From Phylloscopus collybita (lineage: Eukaryota; Chordata; Aves; Passeriformes; Phylloscopidae): a stretch of DNA of 64,000 nt. Numbering within the stretch: position 1 is the stretch's first letter; every line of letters begins with the position of its first letter. Where the stretch lies: assembly GCA_027886175.1 (NCBI GenBank), contig JAJNNQ010000009.1:29563501-29627500 (forward strand), read 5' to 3'. Made by a program: the position numbers and the translations under genes. The notes below the pieces were generated by a model. It saw only the letters and a list, made by a program, of their open reading frames with translations, was not told the DNA's origin and made no database searches. Below, in pieces: positions 23,396-35,513 of the stretch.

Positions 23396-24680
23396 GAGTG
23401 ACTAAATCAATGGACAAGGCAAGAGCTACAGATGTCATTTATCTGGACTTCTGTAAAGCTTTTGACAGGGTCCCCCACAAAATCTTTTGCTCTACGTTGG
23501 AGAGGGATGGATTTGATGGGGGGGCTGTTAGGTGGATAAGGAATTGGTTGGATGGTCACATCCAGAGGGTAGTGCTCAACAGCTCAGTCATGATGGACAT
23601 CAGAAGTGGTGTCCCTCAGAGGTCTGTACTGGGACCAGTGCTATTTAATACTTAAATAATAAATAATAATGTAATACTTAACATTTAATAATACTTAATA
23701 CTTAATTATTAATATATTTTAAAAATATTATTAATTTAATATCTTCATGACCTAGATGAAGGGATCAAGGGCACTCTCAGCAAATTTGCAGATGCTCCCA
23801 AGCTGAGTGGTGCTGTTGACACACCTGAAGGATGGGATGCCATCCAGAGGGACCTGGAAAAGCTCAAGAAGTGGCACCATGGCAATTTCATGAGGTTTAA
23901 CAGACCAAGAGCAAGATGCTGCACTTGGGTTGGGGCAACCCCCAGTATCAACACAGGCTGGGTGAGGATGAACAGATCAAGAGCAGCCCTGCCAAGAAAG
24001 ATTTGGGGGTGCTGGTGGGTGAGAAGCTGGATATGAGCCATCCATGTATGCACTTGCAGCCCAGAAAGCCAAACAGGTCCTGGGCTGCATCCAAAGCAGC
24101 GTGGGCAGCAGGTCAAGGGAGGAGATTCTGCCCCTCTGCTCTGCTGTGGTGAGACCCTCCCTGTGTCTAGGTCTGGGGTTCAAAACACATGAAGGACATC
24201 AACCTGTTGGAGCAAGTGCAGAGGAAGCTGCCAAATTGATCAGAGGGATGGAGCAACTCTTCTGTGACAAAAGGCTGAGAGAATTGGGATTGTTTACCTG
24301 TAAATGAGAAGGCTTTGGGATGACCTAATTGTGGCCTTCCAGTACCTGAAGGGGACCTACAAGGAAGATGGAGAAAGATTATTTACAAGAGCCTGTAGTG
24401 ACAGGACAAGAGGGAATGGTTTAAAACTAAGAGTAGGTTTAGATGAATTATTAGAAAAACTTTTTTGGTTTTTTTTCTACTGTGAGGATGATAATAGACT
24501 GAAAGGGGATGCCCAGAGAACTTGTGAATGCTCCATGTCTGGATGTGTTCAAAGCCAGACTGGATGATGCTGTGAGCAACCTGGTCTAGTGGTCTAATGG
24601 AAAGTGTCCCAGCCCATGGCAAGGGGTTGTAACTAGATGACCTTTTAGATGTCTTCCAACCCAAACCATTCTATGATTCA
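23395..24680 (+). mobile_element. CR1 LINE 3' segment: RT core to 3' UTR (inactive)
   Basis: The + strand encodes CR1 reverse transcriptase: [54 protein letters not shown]. An AT-rich insertion interrupts the frame, then [18 protein letters not shown] follows. This equivalent of the catalytic FADD box reads F-A-D-A, so one catalytic aspartate is lost. Further parts are [61 protein letters not shown] and the CR1 3' end, which stops in ccaaaccattctatgattca at 24,680. Several frameshifts are present. Together with the inverted segment to the left it makes up one insertion. Confidence 0.9.
23650..23740. repeat. AT-rich insertion inside the CR1 reverse transcriptase
   Basis: About 90 bp built from variants of taatactta and ttaataat separate ...gtgctatttaat from atcttcatgacctagatgaag, which are adjacent in normal CR1 (GPVLFN-IF-NDLDEG). 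A TTTAAT word stands at both edges. It looks like local repeat expansion, or a small insertion with flanking duplication. Confidence 0.75.
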
Positions 24681-27600
24681 CAAGCACTGTCTGGATCACA
24701 GCTCTGCTCACATCAGCTGTGAACATCCACACCACAGGCTCCACACAAGGAGTTTACACGTCTCACTGAAAGCTCTGCACACACTCCTCATGTCAGACAA
24801 CCAAAAGATGGGTGCCTCAGTTTCTTTTCATAGCTCTTGCCAATTTTTAGCATTAAATGGCTTTCAAGCCCGCACAAGCCTTTATAAAAATACTAAATAG
24901 ATGAAGTCCCCATTAAACCAAGCATGCTGAAGCAGACAAATTTTGGCAGCATTACTCATTCTTCCACAGCTGCACTGGGGGAGAACAAAAATCAGAGAAG
25001 CATAGTTCAATATCCAGTGCAGTTGCAAAGCAGGAAAATGGGATCTTCGCTTTGATCTTACAGAAAAAAAGTTTAAGATAAAGATAACTACAGTTATTTC
25101 CCCTCATGAAACTTGCTGATAATCAAAAGCTTATTAATTACCAATGCCCAATGTCCATTGCTAAACCTGGTAACACACATCTAAAACTTCACACACAAAC
25201 AAGTTAGGCACTGGAAGCAGTCACCCAGGAGTCAAGGCTATCAGTAAGGACATGACCTTAGAACAAGAGCAAACAGTCTCATTTAGCATATCAAAGCTGA
25301 GCCATATGCCTTTCTAGACTTTTTGCTGCAGATGGTCATTTCTCAGTTTCTTATATTTTTATATGCTTTGAGTTGAAACCTTCAATGTGAGGAAAAGCAC
25401 TGAGAAGCCCAATTATGTGAATGAGTCATTCTATCCTTAATCCCCAGGGTCCCAATTGGAAAACACGCTAAGCAAGATGAATTGCTTTCAGAGCTTGAAT
25501 TTAAATTTGAAGAAGTACGTAGGGAAAGATTATGCTGCTGCATCAAAAAGTTTATTTTATAATTTCATCTTTTTCTAGAGAACTTGAAGCATCAACAGTA
25601 ATTTATAGCATAAAAGTTCAAGGGCCTCCTGTTTAAACAACTAATACCTCATGATGGCTATTTAGGTAACAGAAACTTCTGCTTTGACTTTCACTGGGGA
25701 AAAAACACCTCAACTCACAGAGAAAAAGGCTAAAAATATAATTAGCCTGATAACTGGAGCCTGATTGTATGCATTGAGCTTGCTTTGGTTTAAAGCCAAA
25801 CAGTGTTGAGTACCACTAAAATTTCACAGAACTCACCTCCAAAAAATGTAGTGTAGCTGTTCAGAAACACCTAGAAAGTGGGAGAACAAAGTTCACTTTG
25901 GCTGAGTTGGATTAGACACCTGAAGTGTTTAAATCCACATCTTTCACTGATTGCCCACCTCAAGAGCTGGAGGAGGCTGAGGAAAGCAGAAAGCTATGTA
26001 ACATGTAACCTGGGCAACAGAAAAGATAAAGACAAAAGATCCAACTGAAGCCCTAAGAAAACAGGAGCAACAAAACAACTACAGAAAAAGAAACCACTAA
26101 CACAAAAACCATGCAAACACACAGTCAACAACAACAGGAACATACCAGCTCAGAGTCAGGTATGTACAGAAGCAAAATGTGAGGAATTTTGAAAATCAGA
26201 GGAAGATAGCTACTAAAAGAAGAGAGCAGCTGAGACAGAGAGAGGTTTTGCTTGAAGTCCAAGTATATACTAAAAATTGTTTCAAAGCCTTTTAGTAGGC
26301 CATGTCTTAAGTATTTCAGACACTTAAATTCATAGCCTAGGGGCTTCCTCTGATTCAGTGTAGGCTAATTCTTGCTCAGTGTGGAAGCTTTTCCAAGAGC
26401 TAGATGTGAAGCTGTATTCCCCAAGTTAAAATCCCATCTTATTTGGGAAATAGCAAACTTGCTAAGCTGTCCTCAATAGCCTTCCTAAAAGGAAAATATT
26501 TACCTTCTTAAAAGTGTTACTGGAACCCATATGCATCACTCTTGCTGCCATGATTTTTTCTACTGGCCACCCTAAAAGTCCCACAATCAATATTTTACCA
26601 CTATGAGGAAGTGAGGCAGACTCAAAATTAAGCCTCCTCAGTCCCACAGGGACAGCAGCTCATTTCTCCTCCATTTCTTCAGCCCTCGTTGAGGTTAATA
26701 AGTTCTGTTGCCAAAGCCCTGCTAAACAACCTACAGTCACTTCATCCCACAGCACAAGCACATGGGAGGGAGGGCTGGAGTTGTATCTCCAGAAGGCAAT
26801 GGCATTCACACTTATTGTTGAAACAAGTGGAGAAAAAGGTCTTGCATTAAGAGGCTGACATTCAGCTCCAGCTGTATCTGAATTCAGATATTACTGAGTC
26901 ACCTCTCAAACAAGGAAAATGCACGGTTATGCTGTATTTTAAATGCTAGAGATTATTTCCCTGTATCTGGAGCAAAGCATGTTACTTTAAGCACCCCTGA
27001 AGTTGAGAGTGTTTGTTTGGGGCTCTTTGCTGGGTTTTTTTTGGCTATAACTAGTCAATTTTCTTGGGAAAAGGGAGAAATATCTTCCCCATATTCATAT
27101 TTGCTTTAACCACTCTGCGAAAAATTTGTTCAACTCAATCCATTTTAGTAGCCTGTGCAGAAAAGAATGATCTTCAGATAAAAGACTCAGGAGTGTCTAA
27201 CTTGGCCAGCCTCTCACAAGAAGGTTAGAGTCTAAAGGAAAGCTTGTAACAAACAGGTTTTGTCTATCTCTTCACAGAATTAAAGAGAAAAAGATGCTCT
27301 AAGTATGAAGGGTATATTGAACAGTTCCATCAAGGGACTGGTGTAAAAAGTTGAAAAATATTTCATTCCCATACCATATTTAAGTAGGCTTTGCAATTGA
27401 GAATGGCTAGATCTGTTGACATCCATTAACAGACACACAGATTCTCAAAGAAGATGACAAAATTTAAGAAGAAATTCTCTGAACAGAACTTCTCAAGATA
27501 ATTTAAAATTAATGGGTTTATTTCTCCATATTTCCCTTGTATTGATCAATTACCACAAGCTTAACTCCACAGTAGCTTGCCTCAGGATTGGCAGGGTCCC

Positions 27601-30600
27601 TAAGGTCTCCCCTGCTCCCACCTGTGTGGGTATTTCATGCCCACCCACACACCTTTCAGCCCTGTCAGCGGCTCCTTCACTCCAGAAAACCCACTGTGAG
27701 CCTCTAAGACCCAAATCAGTTTTTTGACTTCTGCCTTGTGGTTCTCAGTACCCAATGACTACTGACACTGCCGAAGAAATAGCATCTGACAAGAGTTTAA
27801 AAATGAAGCTTTGAAGGAGCATCAAAAGCCAAAACTTGTAACTGCCACAATCAAAACTGTCTAAACAACTCAGAAATGAACAAACTTTTTAAAGAGAGCC
27901 AAGAGAGGCAGCTAAAAAGGCAATTCTTAGAATGGAGCACAGAGTGTACAAAGATGTCATATTGGCAAGCTTGTACCATTTATTTCAGCACGAATTGAAA
28001 GACCAAAAGGAGAATGGCACAGTACAACAGGAAAGCAAGGAAGGCTATGAACTCCAGGAGGTGGAAATTGTACAAAAATGAAGAAAAGAAGGAGCAAACT
28101 CTGGCAAGTAAGATAATCCAGAAGTGTTTGAGGACCAATTTGCAGACATCAAAAATTAAAGTTTATTTTAAAATACATTAAAAGCAGAAAGTTCTGCCAG
28201 AGAAACTATAAATATGAAACTAGTGGAAGATCAAGGTGTAACAGGAACCTTGGAGAATTCAAGACTAGCAGTTATCTTCCCCACCGGATCTGTGTCCACT
28301 GTGGGAAAAGTTAAGATGTTTCACTGCTTTCTAAATGGCTTACAGTGTAAATCACACAATAAAAAAGACATCAGTGAATGGGAATAAACAGTATCAAAGT
28401 CAAAATGGCACTGGCTCAATAATTCTAAATCACTTAAAGATCAGAGACCCAAGTCTTCAGAGTCATAGCTAACTAAAACCTCTTCAGGACCACAGGACTA
28501 AAAACTGGCAAAGACAGGATACCGAGCAAGATGAACCAAGCAGCAGCTTCTCACAGATGCATATCCTTTCAATAAAGAATGAAAACACTCATGGCAGAAG
28601 CAGCAGCAATCAAATGAGACAATTGAGACTGTTAAACTGAGATTGTTAAACCATCAATGTGGTCCACTGCTTGTAAAATGAGAACTGAATCATATCACAT
28701 GGCACCAGTTTGGGCATTTGCACATTCTCTGTACAATCTTTCAATGTTTCCTTTGTTCCCAAGCATAAGAGACAAAAGAGCACCTGCCAACATGACCATT
28801 ATCAAAAATATTCATCCAAACAGCTTGGCCTTATCTAACAAAAAAGCAGATCTCCCACGGGCACTGTGACATTAGGCATACAATCAACCTCAGGGGACAA
28901 AAGCTACTCATTTCTGCTCTCAACCAGACTGCTAAGGAACAGGGACAGAAATTCAGGTTCAGGTAGAAATAGTAGATTAGAATTACTGCTTAAACATAAC
29001 CAGATTAGTATTTCCTGAAAGACAGGTTTGCACAGCAGCCAGTTCTAGAAAGAAAAAAAAAAAAAAAAAAAGGAAAGTGGGGGGGGGAAGTGTTCTTTAT
29101 GCAAAATAGGGTTTTTACTAAGATTTCCCACAAAAAGGAAAAACATTTTAGCAATTTGGAGGAGTCATTAAAGGTGTAGAGGAGTTGTACTAGTGCCTTC
29201 TCCCAATTTTTATGAATTATTTTAGTTCTGCTGCTCTTTCAGTTTTGTTAAATAAAGATGTTTTCAAGATAACTTGACCCAATGGCATTTTAGGTTGGTT
29301 TTTTGTAGTGCTCATTTCAGCAAGGTACAGGAGCTTTCATATAGCTGTACTGAAGGAAGTTTTCAGATTGTCTGAACGAGGAAGAAGTTATTTTTACTGC
29401 CCTGTTTCTGAAACTGCTCTTCATCTCTTGCTCCCTCATCTCAGTGCTGTCAGCTGTGTCCTACAATCAAGTTCCTTCTATGCTTTTTCCAGGCAACCCA
29501 ACACTGAAGAAATATTACTTCCTCCATAGAAATCACTCCTGCTGGAGCACTCTGGCATTGTTTCCTCAATGTGTTAATTGGCAGTGTCAAATCTTAAAAG
29601 GAAGTCATGGGCAGCAAAGTATTGGTTATAATTGAAAACCTCTATTGGTACTTCAGGGCTCTAATCACCCCTTCTGCTATCCCTCCTTGGTCTAATTTTA
29701 AATATAAAACATTACATAGGCAAAAAACACAGGTGAAGTTAATATCAAACTATGGCCTAAAGTTAGTAATGCATATGGACTACGAGGGTGCATAAAATAA
29801 AACTGAATTATGTTTGCTTCTCCTTTCAGGGAACATCTGGGTGAAAGAAAGGGTTTTCTTCCTCCTAATACTTCTCATCTAAGTATTTCAATTTATACAT
29901 AGTAGAAATTATTCCAAACTCAGTGAAGTGTCCTTTCATTGGGATTTATAAAATGTCAAATATACCCTCTATTCTATACTAACAATAAGTAACTACTTAC
30001 TGTTAGTAGACTAGATAACTACTGTTATCTACTATATTAGATACACTTATGATTCAATGAGATCTTATCCATCAACATCTTTATATTTCAGCTCCACTTT
30101 CATTCAAAGGAATGATGTGACAAATGCAGATCAACACACAGCAGCCACACAGGGCAATGGAGCAGCACTAACAGCACAGGTCTGGAAATCACTGGCAACC
30201 CTAATACTGGCACTCAAGCCTGAACACCTTGTTACCTTTTCAAATTCCAGTTCTTTTGTGATCTATTGCTACTGCTTCCTCCTGAGTATTTCGGAAGCAT
30301 CTCACACAGCACAAAACACACACTATGTGGAAAAATATTTATTGCACTTGGTAACGGGGAACATTTCTTCAACAACATCTTCCTTTGATACAAAAGTGCT
30401 ACAAAGTACAGTATTGGACCAGCAAACCCGCCAACAAAAGAGCCCAACAGTAATCTTGGAGATTTTTCAAGGGTTCAGTTCTAAGTGTGACACTAACTGT
30501 GCATGCTCCTGGAGGGGTCAGCACCCAAAGTAGCCCTTGCTGCTGGCCAGTCACTGCCTTCCAAAACATTTCTCTTTGTGACACTAGACAATCATAGAAG

Positions 30601-30614
30601 GAAGTAAGCCTGAA
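24681..30614. other. Intergenic DNA without recognised genes
   Basis: About 5.9 kb of AT-rich sequence. It contains a poly-A/poly-G run at 29053-29087 (A19, then GGAAAGT and G9). No gene, RNA or repeat family was identified. Confidence 0.75.
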
Positions 30615-30820
30615 GGAAGATAGCTTTACACTAGATATTTCTAAGAAATTTACTGTGAGCGTGGTGATACACTGGTTTCCCAGAGAGGTTGGAGGTGCTC
30701 AAGAACAGGCTGGATGGTGCCCTGTGTAACCTAGTCAAGTGGAAGATTTCCTGCCCATGGAAGGGAGGTTAGAAATAGATGATCTTTAGGCTCCCTTCCG
30801 AACCAAATCATTCTATGACA
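30615..30820 (+). mobile_element. CR1 LINE 3' end fragment
   Basis: Plus-strand CR1 tail: tttactgtgagcgtggtgatacactgg, ggaggtgctcaagaacaggctgg, cctagtcaagtggaa and the terminal gatgatctttaggctcccttccgaacc...attctatgac. It is 5'-truncated, as is usual for CR1. Confidence 0.85.
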
Positions 30821-31069
30821 CTTCTGCTCACATTTCTCCCCTCCAGAACTTCAGTTCTGTCTCTCCTTTAGGTATTTCACTTCTCTACCTCTAGGCTCCT
30901 TTCCAGAGCAGATCAGCATGTGGGGAGCAGCTGGCGGTCTGGCGTTGACATAATCCCTTGCCTTCCCTCTCCCTTTTCCCTCTGACCCCTACTGTTGCCC
31001 CTAACTCAGCTGCGGATCTTGCAAACAGCAAGAAGAGCCATCTCCCGGACCCATCTGCTTTGCACCGAG

Positions 31070-31170
31070 CCTGTTTAACCCGCGCTGCTCCCGCGGGCCC
31101 GGCGCGCAAGGAGCTCCTCCGGCGGGCACCAGGGGCCGCTGCGCGCTCTCGTAATCCCGGCAGGAGAGTT
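31070..31170. other. Isolated CpG-rich block in intergenic DNA
   Basis: About 100 bp of high GC with many CpGs (cccgcgctgctcccgcgggcccggcgcgc, ggccgctgcgcgctctcg), surrounded by AT-rich intergenic sequence. No TATA box or conserved ORF was recognised. It could be a remnant CpG island, a non-coding RNA promoter or a captured GC-rich fragment. Confidence 0.55.
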
Positions 31171-34100
31171 TGGGAAGCCTTCCCTGCGTCAGCATCGAGC
31201 AAAATTCTCAGAGCAATGAAGCTGAGACTTCAAAAATGCAGGAACAGCTCCTGAACTTCAAGACAAATAGGTTTCTTCCAGGCGAGAAATGTAATTTTTT
31301 TTTTTTTTTTTGTACAACATTTAGCTTACTGCTACTGTTATCAGGGAATAGAACCATTGTACCACTATGTTGCTTATTAAGAAGCCACAGAATTACAACA
31401 CTTGAACTGACCTTTAGATAGTGCAGATGGCATGCCAGCCTGAATTAGTGAAACCAGATATTGTTGCCCAGTCTACAAATTATTGAGGAAAACTATTCCT
31501 GGGGAAAACAAACATATAGAGATTTTAAAGTAATGTGCGTGCAAGCTTCAGTCATAGACAACATATAGGATATGATGCTGAATGACACTGGACAGATGAA
31601 AGAAACCCAGGGGACCACTGTATTTTAGCTCTTAGGATGGCATCAAACTGTACAGCTGAGAAATCATCACCTAGTCTGACACATCTAGAGCAATACTACC
31701 CTTATGATTACTTGTATTACTAAAGCAGCAAGACAGTAAGGGAATCTCAGTCTAAACCTGATTCATAATTATTCTCTGAAGCATCTAAGAAAAGTATTTA
31801 TTCCTAGCTCAAATTAAAATATAAATGGATTTTAAAATGACTGCAATTTCTCTTCAGCTTGTGATCACAACACCAGCCTGGTTTCTTGTGCTTAAAGGAT
31901 TTGTTCAAAGTAGTCTCTGCTATTTTGGTTATACTATTAACTTCAGAACTTGCCCAAATGAATTGTCAGCCTCTTAGGCTGAGGGAGCCTGCACCCAGCC
32001 TTTTGGACTACATTTCTTGTTATGCTCACTCTTGCTTGAGTAGGAGAAATACCCAAGACAGTACTCACAAGAACTAGGATTACAGGCCATTGTTTGGTTT
32101 GTACTTCAGTGCATGTTGCTGTTCACATACCAGTAAACAGGTTTAAGCTGCAGAGAGGGGCCCCTCCTCCCATTTTAGAGAATCAGGCGTCAGTAAGGGT
32201 AAAACAAGTGCTCACATTACTGATCACATTATTCCTCCAAGGTAAGAAGGATCTAAACTGAAGAGCAAATTAGTAAAGATCTGTCTTATATAAAATTGCC
32301 ACACAGTCCTGAGTGCTACACAAACTGACATTTTGTGGGGATTGGAAGGAGCAGTAGTCAGTCCAGAGTCTGCATTAGTAAACAATATCAAAAAATGTGG
32401 TGAATTTTTTTCTCCAGGACAATAATAAAAACAATACAAGGAAATCATACTGAGACCTGAAGTAATATCTGTTCTTTCATTGTGCTTACACACATATTTT
32501 CCCACCTCCTTTTCAGGAAACTGGATTAGAATATGGAGATTTTTATCCCTTGGTCAGTCTGACCTTTCATACAGGCTCATGTTCTTTCAAGTCAGCCCCC
32601 AAAGCAGCTCAGCTCTTTGCAGGATTCCCACTTCCCACACAGCTCCAGCCGGACAAGCAGCCCTTTTGTAGCTCACCTCTGCAGGAGGCATTACCCCCAA
32701 CAAAATTTCTCCTCTCTGCCTATTCCCAAATGAAGGCTGTGCCAACCTTCCCATAGCCTCACCTTGATCCTGTCCAACCCTCAGGTGCAATGCAGGACAC
32801 TGAGGACGGACACTCTTATTAACCCCTTCATATCAACATGCAGTACTTAATGCAAACCTTCATAGAAGTAAATTTTCAGCAAAGATCTGAAGAAAATTCA
32901 CACAACAATCTGGATGGGGGGATGGACAGGCAAACAAGGATTTCAGGAGTTTGTGGCTTCAGTTAGAAAGGGAAGAAATAACAGGCCTTTTACAATTAGG
33001 ATTGGACACAAACAGCTCAGAAACAACTGCAAGACAAAAGTGTAGTCCTTTGCCTTATTAGTCATCTAAACAGACAGAAGCTGATGTCAGAATGAGACAG
33101 ACTAATTCCCTTCCAAATATATGCACTGCAGCTTGCTTAAAGCCTCTATGCATTCCCTTCAACCATGACCCCACTGTTCAAATTCCCACTCTGGCTAATC
33201 TCCAGCTTGAACACATCCTTCTTGCCACTGTGTATTTGCAGTCTTCACAGAACAATAAGCAACACCATATTATCCTTGAAAATCTACCCCCTGGTAAATC
33301 CCCTCGTTAGACTCATCTAGCTTGTTAAAGGAATTCTCTTCCTACATTACCTACAGATAATTTTGGGTCACTCATAACAACATTGTTCTTTATGTACATA
33401 TTTGTTTGTTTAGAATTCCCTTTCTTAAATTTTGTCCTTGTTTACCCATCACTGTATACTGACCCTTACAATCAGGTTGAAAGTTCACAGTTTTCCAGTT
33501 CTGTCAGCCAGCAAATAAACCTCAAAAATCTTAACACCAATTCTCTTGTGACTGATTCAGCTTCTAAAATATACAGTTCATTGGTTTTAACAGCACATTT
33601 TTTTCACACCAGATACGCTGTACAGCTGTACATGACACTAAACGCAGAACAGTTTTCCTGAAATAGCAAAATAATAGTTGTAAACAACATAGTATTTGTA
33701 TAGTATGTGCTCTGAAGTAGTTGATTTATTTAGAAGACAAAAAAAAATTGCACAAAATCTTTCTGGAGGTCTTTTCTTGCCCATGCATATTTTTGTTTGT
33801 GTGTATGAGGGCATTTCTTTGGTCTGTAAATAGTTTGTTTGTCAATCTCATTTTTTAAACATGCTGCATTGCTGAGTGAGAGGCACCTCAGGGTTTCATC
33901 AGCTCTTTGCTGTAATTGCTGTAATTGCTGTAATTGCTAATACTCTGTTCCACCATGAAGGGTATCTGTTTACTGTATTGTAACAGCATCCTTAAGAGTG
34001 CAGAGTGAATACATATTTAGAGAGAGAGAAAATTACCTTGAAAAGCAAATACAAAGATGGAGGTGGACAAAAGGCTACAGCAATAAGACAGTCCATTAAA

Positions 34101-34387
34101 AACACAGTTAAATCAATAGAAAAAGACAGAAAAATGAGATAAGTTTCTAGAGTATCCACCAACACTTAATAACATGTGGTTGCAAGGGACAGCTACATCA
34201 ACTAGGGAAAAACATCCTTTTTTTTAAGGTTTTTGGTATTATGTAACTTCTTTACAGTCAAGTTTTGCCCAAAGGGCTTTGCCTGTAAGAAAGGATACAG
34301 AACTATTCTAGGAGACAGTCTTGCAAGATACATGGATGCTACATTTTCAGACACCTCAAAGCCCCTAAAAAAATCCTATAACTGACA
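31171..34387. other. Intergenic DNA without recognised genes
   Basis: AT-rich. The only item noted is a 9-bp unit gctgtaatt repeated three times at 33909-33935. ORFs are short and not protein-like. Confidence 0.75.
33909..33935 (+). repeat. Three tandem copies of GCTGTAATT
   Basis: Perfect 9-bp minisatellite-like triplication; significance unknown. Confidence 0.9.
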
Positions 34388-34585
34388 AAACAAACAAACA
34401 AACAAAAACACAAAAAAACCCCAAATCTACAAACAAAATAAATCAAAGGAAAAAAAAACCACACCATAATAAGCAAAAAGCCAACAACGACAAAAAAGCA
34501 ACAAAATGATAAACAAACAAACAAAAAACAACCCACAAGAAAAAAATCACAAACAAAACAAAAGCTCACAACCCCCACCCAAAAA

Positions 34586-34628
<43 letters not shown>

Positions 34629-34646
34629 AAAAAAAAACCAAACCAA
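34388..34646. repeat. A-rich low-complexity tract with a 36-nt poly-A run
   Basis: The tract has CAAA units (caaacaaacaaacaaa), mixed A/C-rich sequence, then an uninterrupted A(36) at 34592-34627. Long ORFs here (F-rich on the minus strand, K/N-rich on the plus strand) are translation artefacts of the repeat. Confidence 0.9.
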
Positions 34647-35488
34647 AACCCAGTTGTGAATGTGTTCAGTCAATGTAATCAAGAAGACCAGAAATATGAA
34701 GTGCACTGTGCTGGAGTGCCAACAGTCTGCCCTGGCCAGCACTGGCCAACTCCGCTGCCCTTTCCCTCACCTTCCCCTGAGAAATCCAGCTCCCCACCTC
34801 TCCACTACCTTCACCTTGTACAGTCTTTAGAACCAAACCAAGGAGTCCACGTGTAACAGCAGAACTTATAAAAAACAGGTACTTCAAAGGGCCAAACAAA
34901 TAAGGGCTGTTTAGAGGGCAAAAATTTAATTCCCATTTTTCTTTAGGAGGAGCAATATTGTGTTTTTGGCACTCTCTAAACCAGTGAAGCATTGCTATGA
35001 TTCTATAACCCACTGAGATTTTTTTTACCTTTCATAAGTATTTGATCAGAAAAGACATTCTCTTCTCCATCCCATATCAACCTTGTTTCAAGCACTCATT
35101 CCTCCTTCTAACTTGTAACTACTGAGAGGTCTTTGTCACACTGTTCTACTGTGGAGTATGATATCTATCTTCTTTCTCCTTACACACATCAACTGCAAAT
35201 CATTGATTGCTTCATCTCTCCAAGAAAAAGTGTGTCTTCTAGTACATATAAAAGGATTAAGGCTCAGTTTAACAATTTGTCTTAAGAATTCTGTTGTGTA
35301 TATTGATTCAAGCTTTAAGGTTCATCTGGCATACTTTGAAATTTCTTCCTTAGCCCTGGAGAAAAATAATGCAAAGCTAACAACATCCATCCAACATTCA
35401 ACAACAATAAGATGGAAAATGCCTTACTTAGGATTAAATACATATTTCTTGGTTTAAGCAGGAAGTTATTTTTCCTTGATTCTTCTGC

Positions 35489-35513
35489 TTTTTTTTTTTT
35501 TTTTTTTTTTTTT
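35489..35513. repeat. Poly-T run (25 nt)
   Basis: A T(25) homopolymer in intergenic sequence. It is not attached to a recognised retroelement. Confidence 0.9.

Noticed and set aside
23314..23655. ORF that could be read as a single RT-like gene
   Set aside because: Its first third is the antisense of the inverted CR1 piece and the rest is CR1 RT; it is an artefact of the inversion junction, not a host gene.
34339..34856. Phe-rich minus-strand ORF and Lys/Asn-rich plus-strand ORF
   Set aside because: Translations of the A-rich low-complexity tract.
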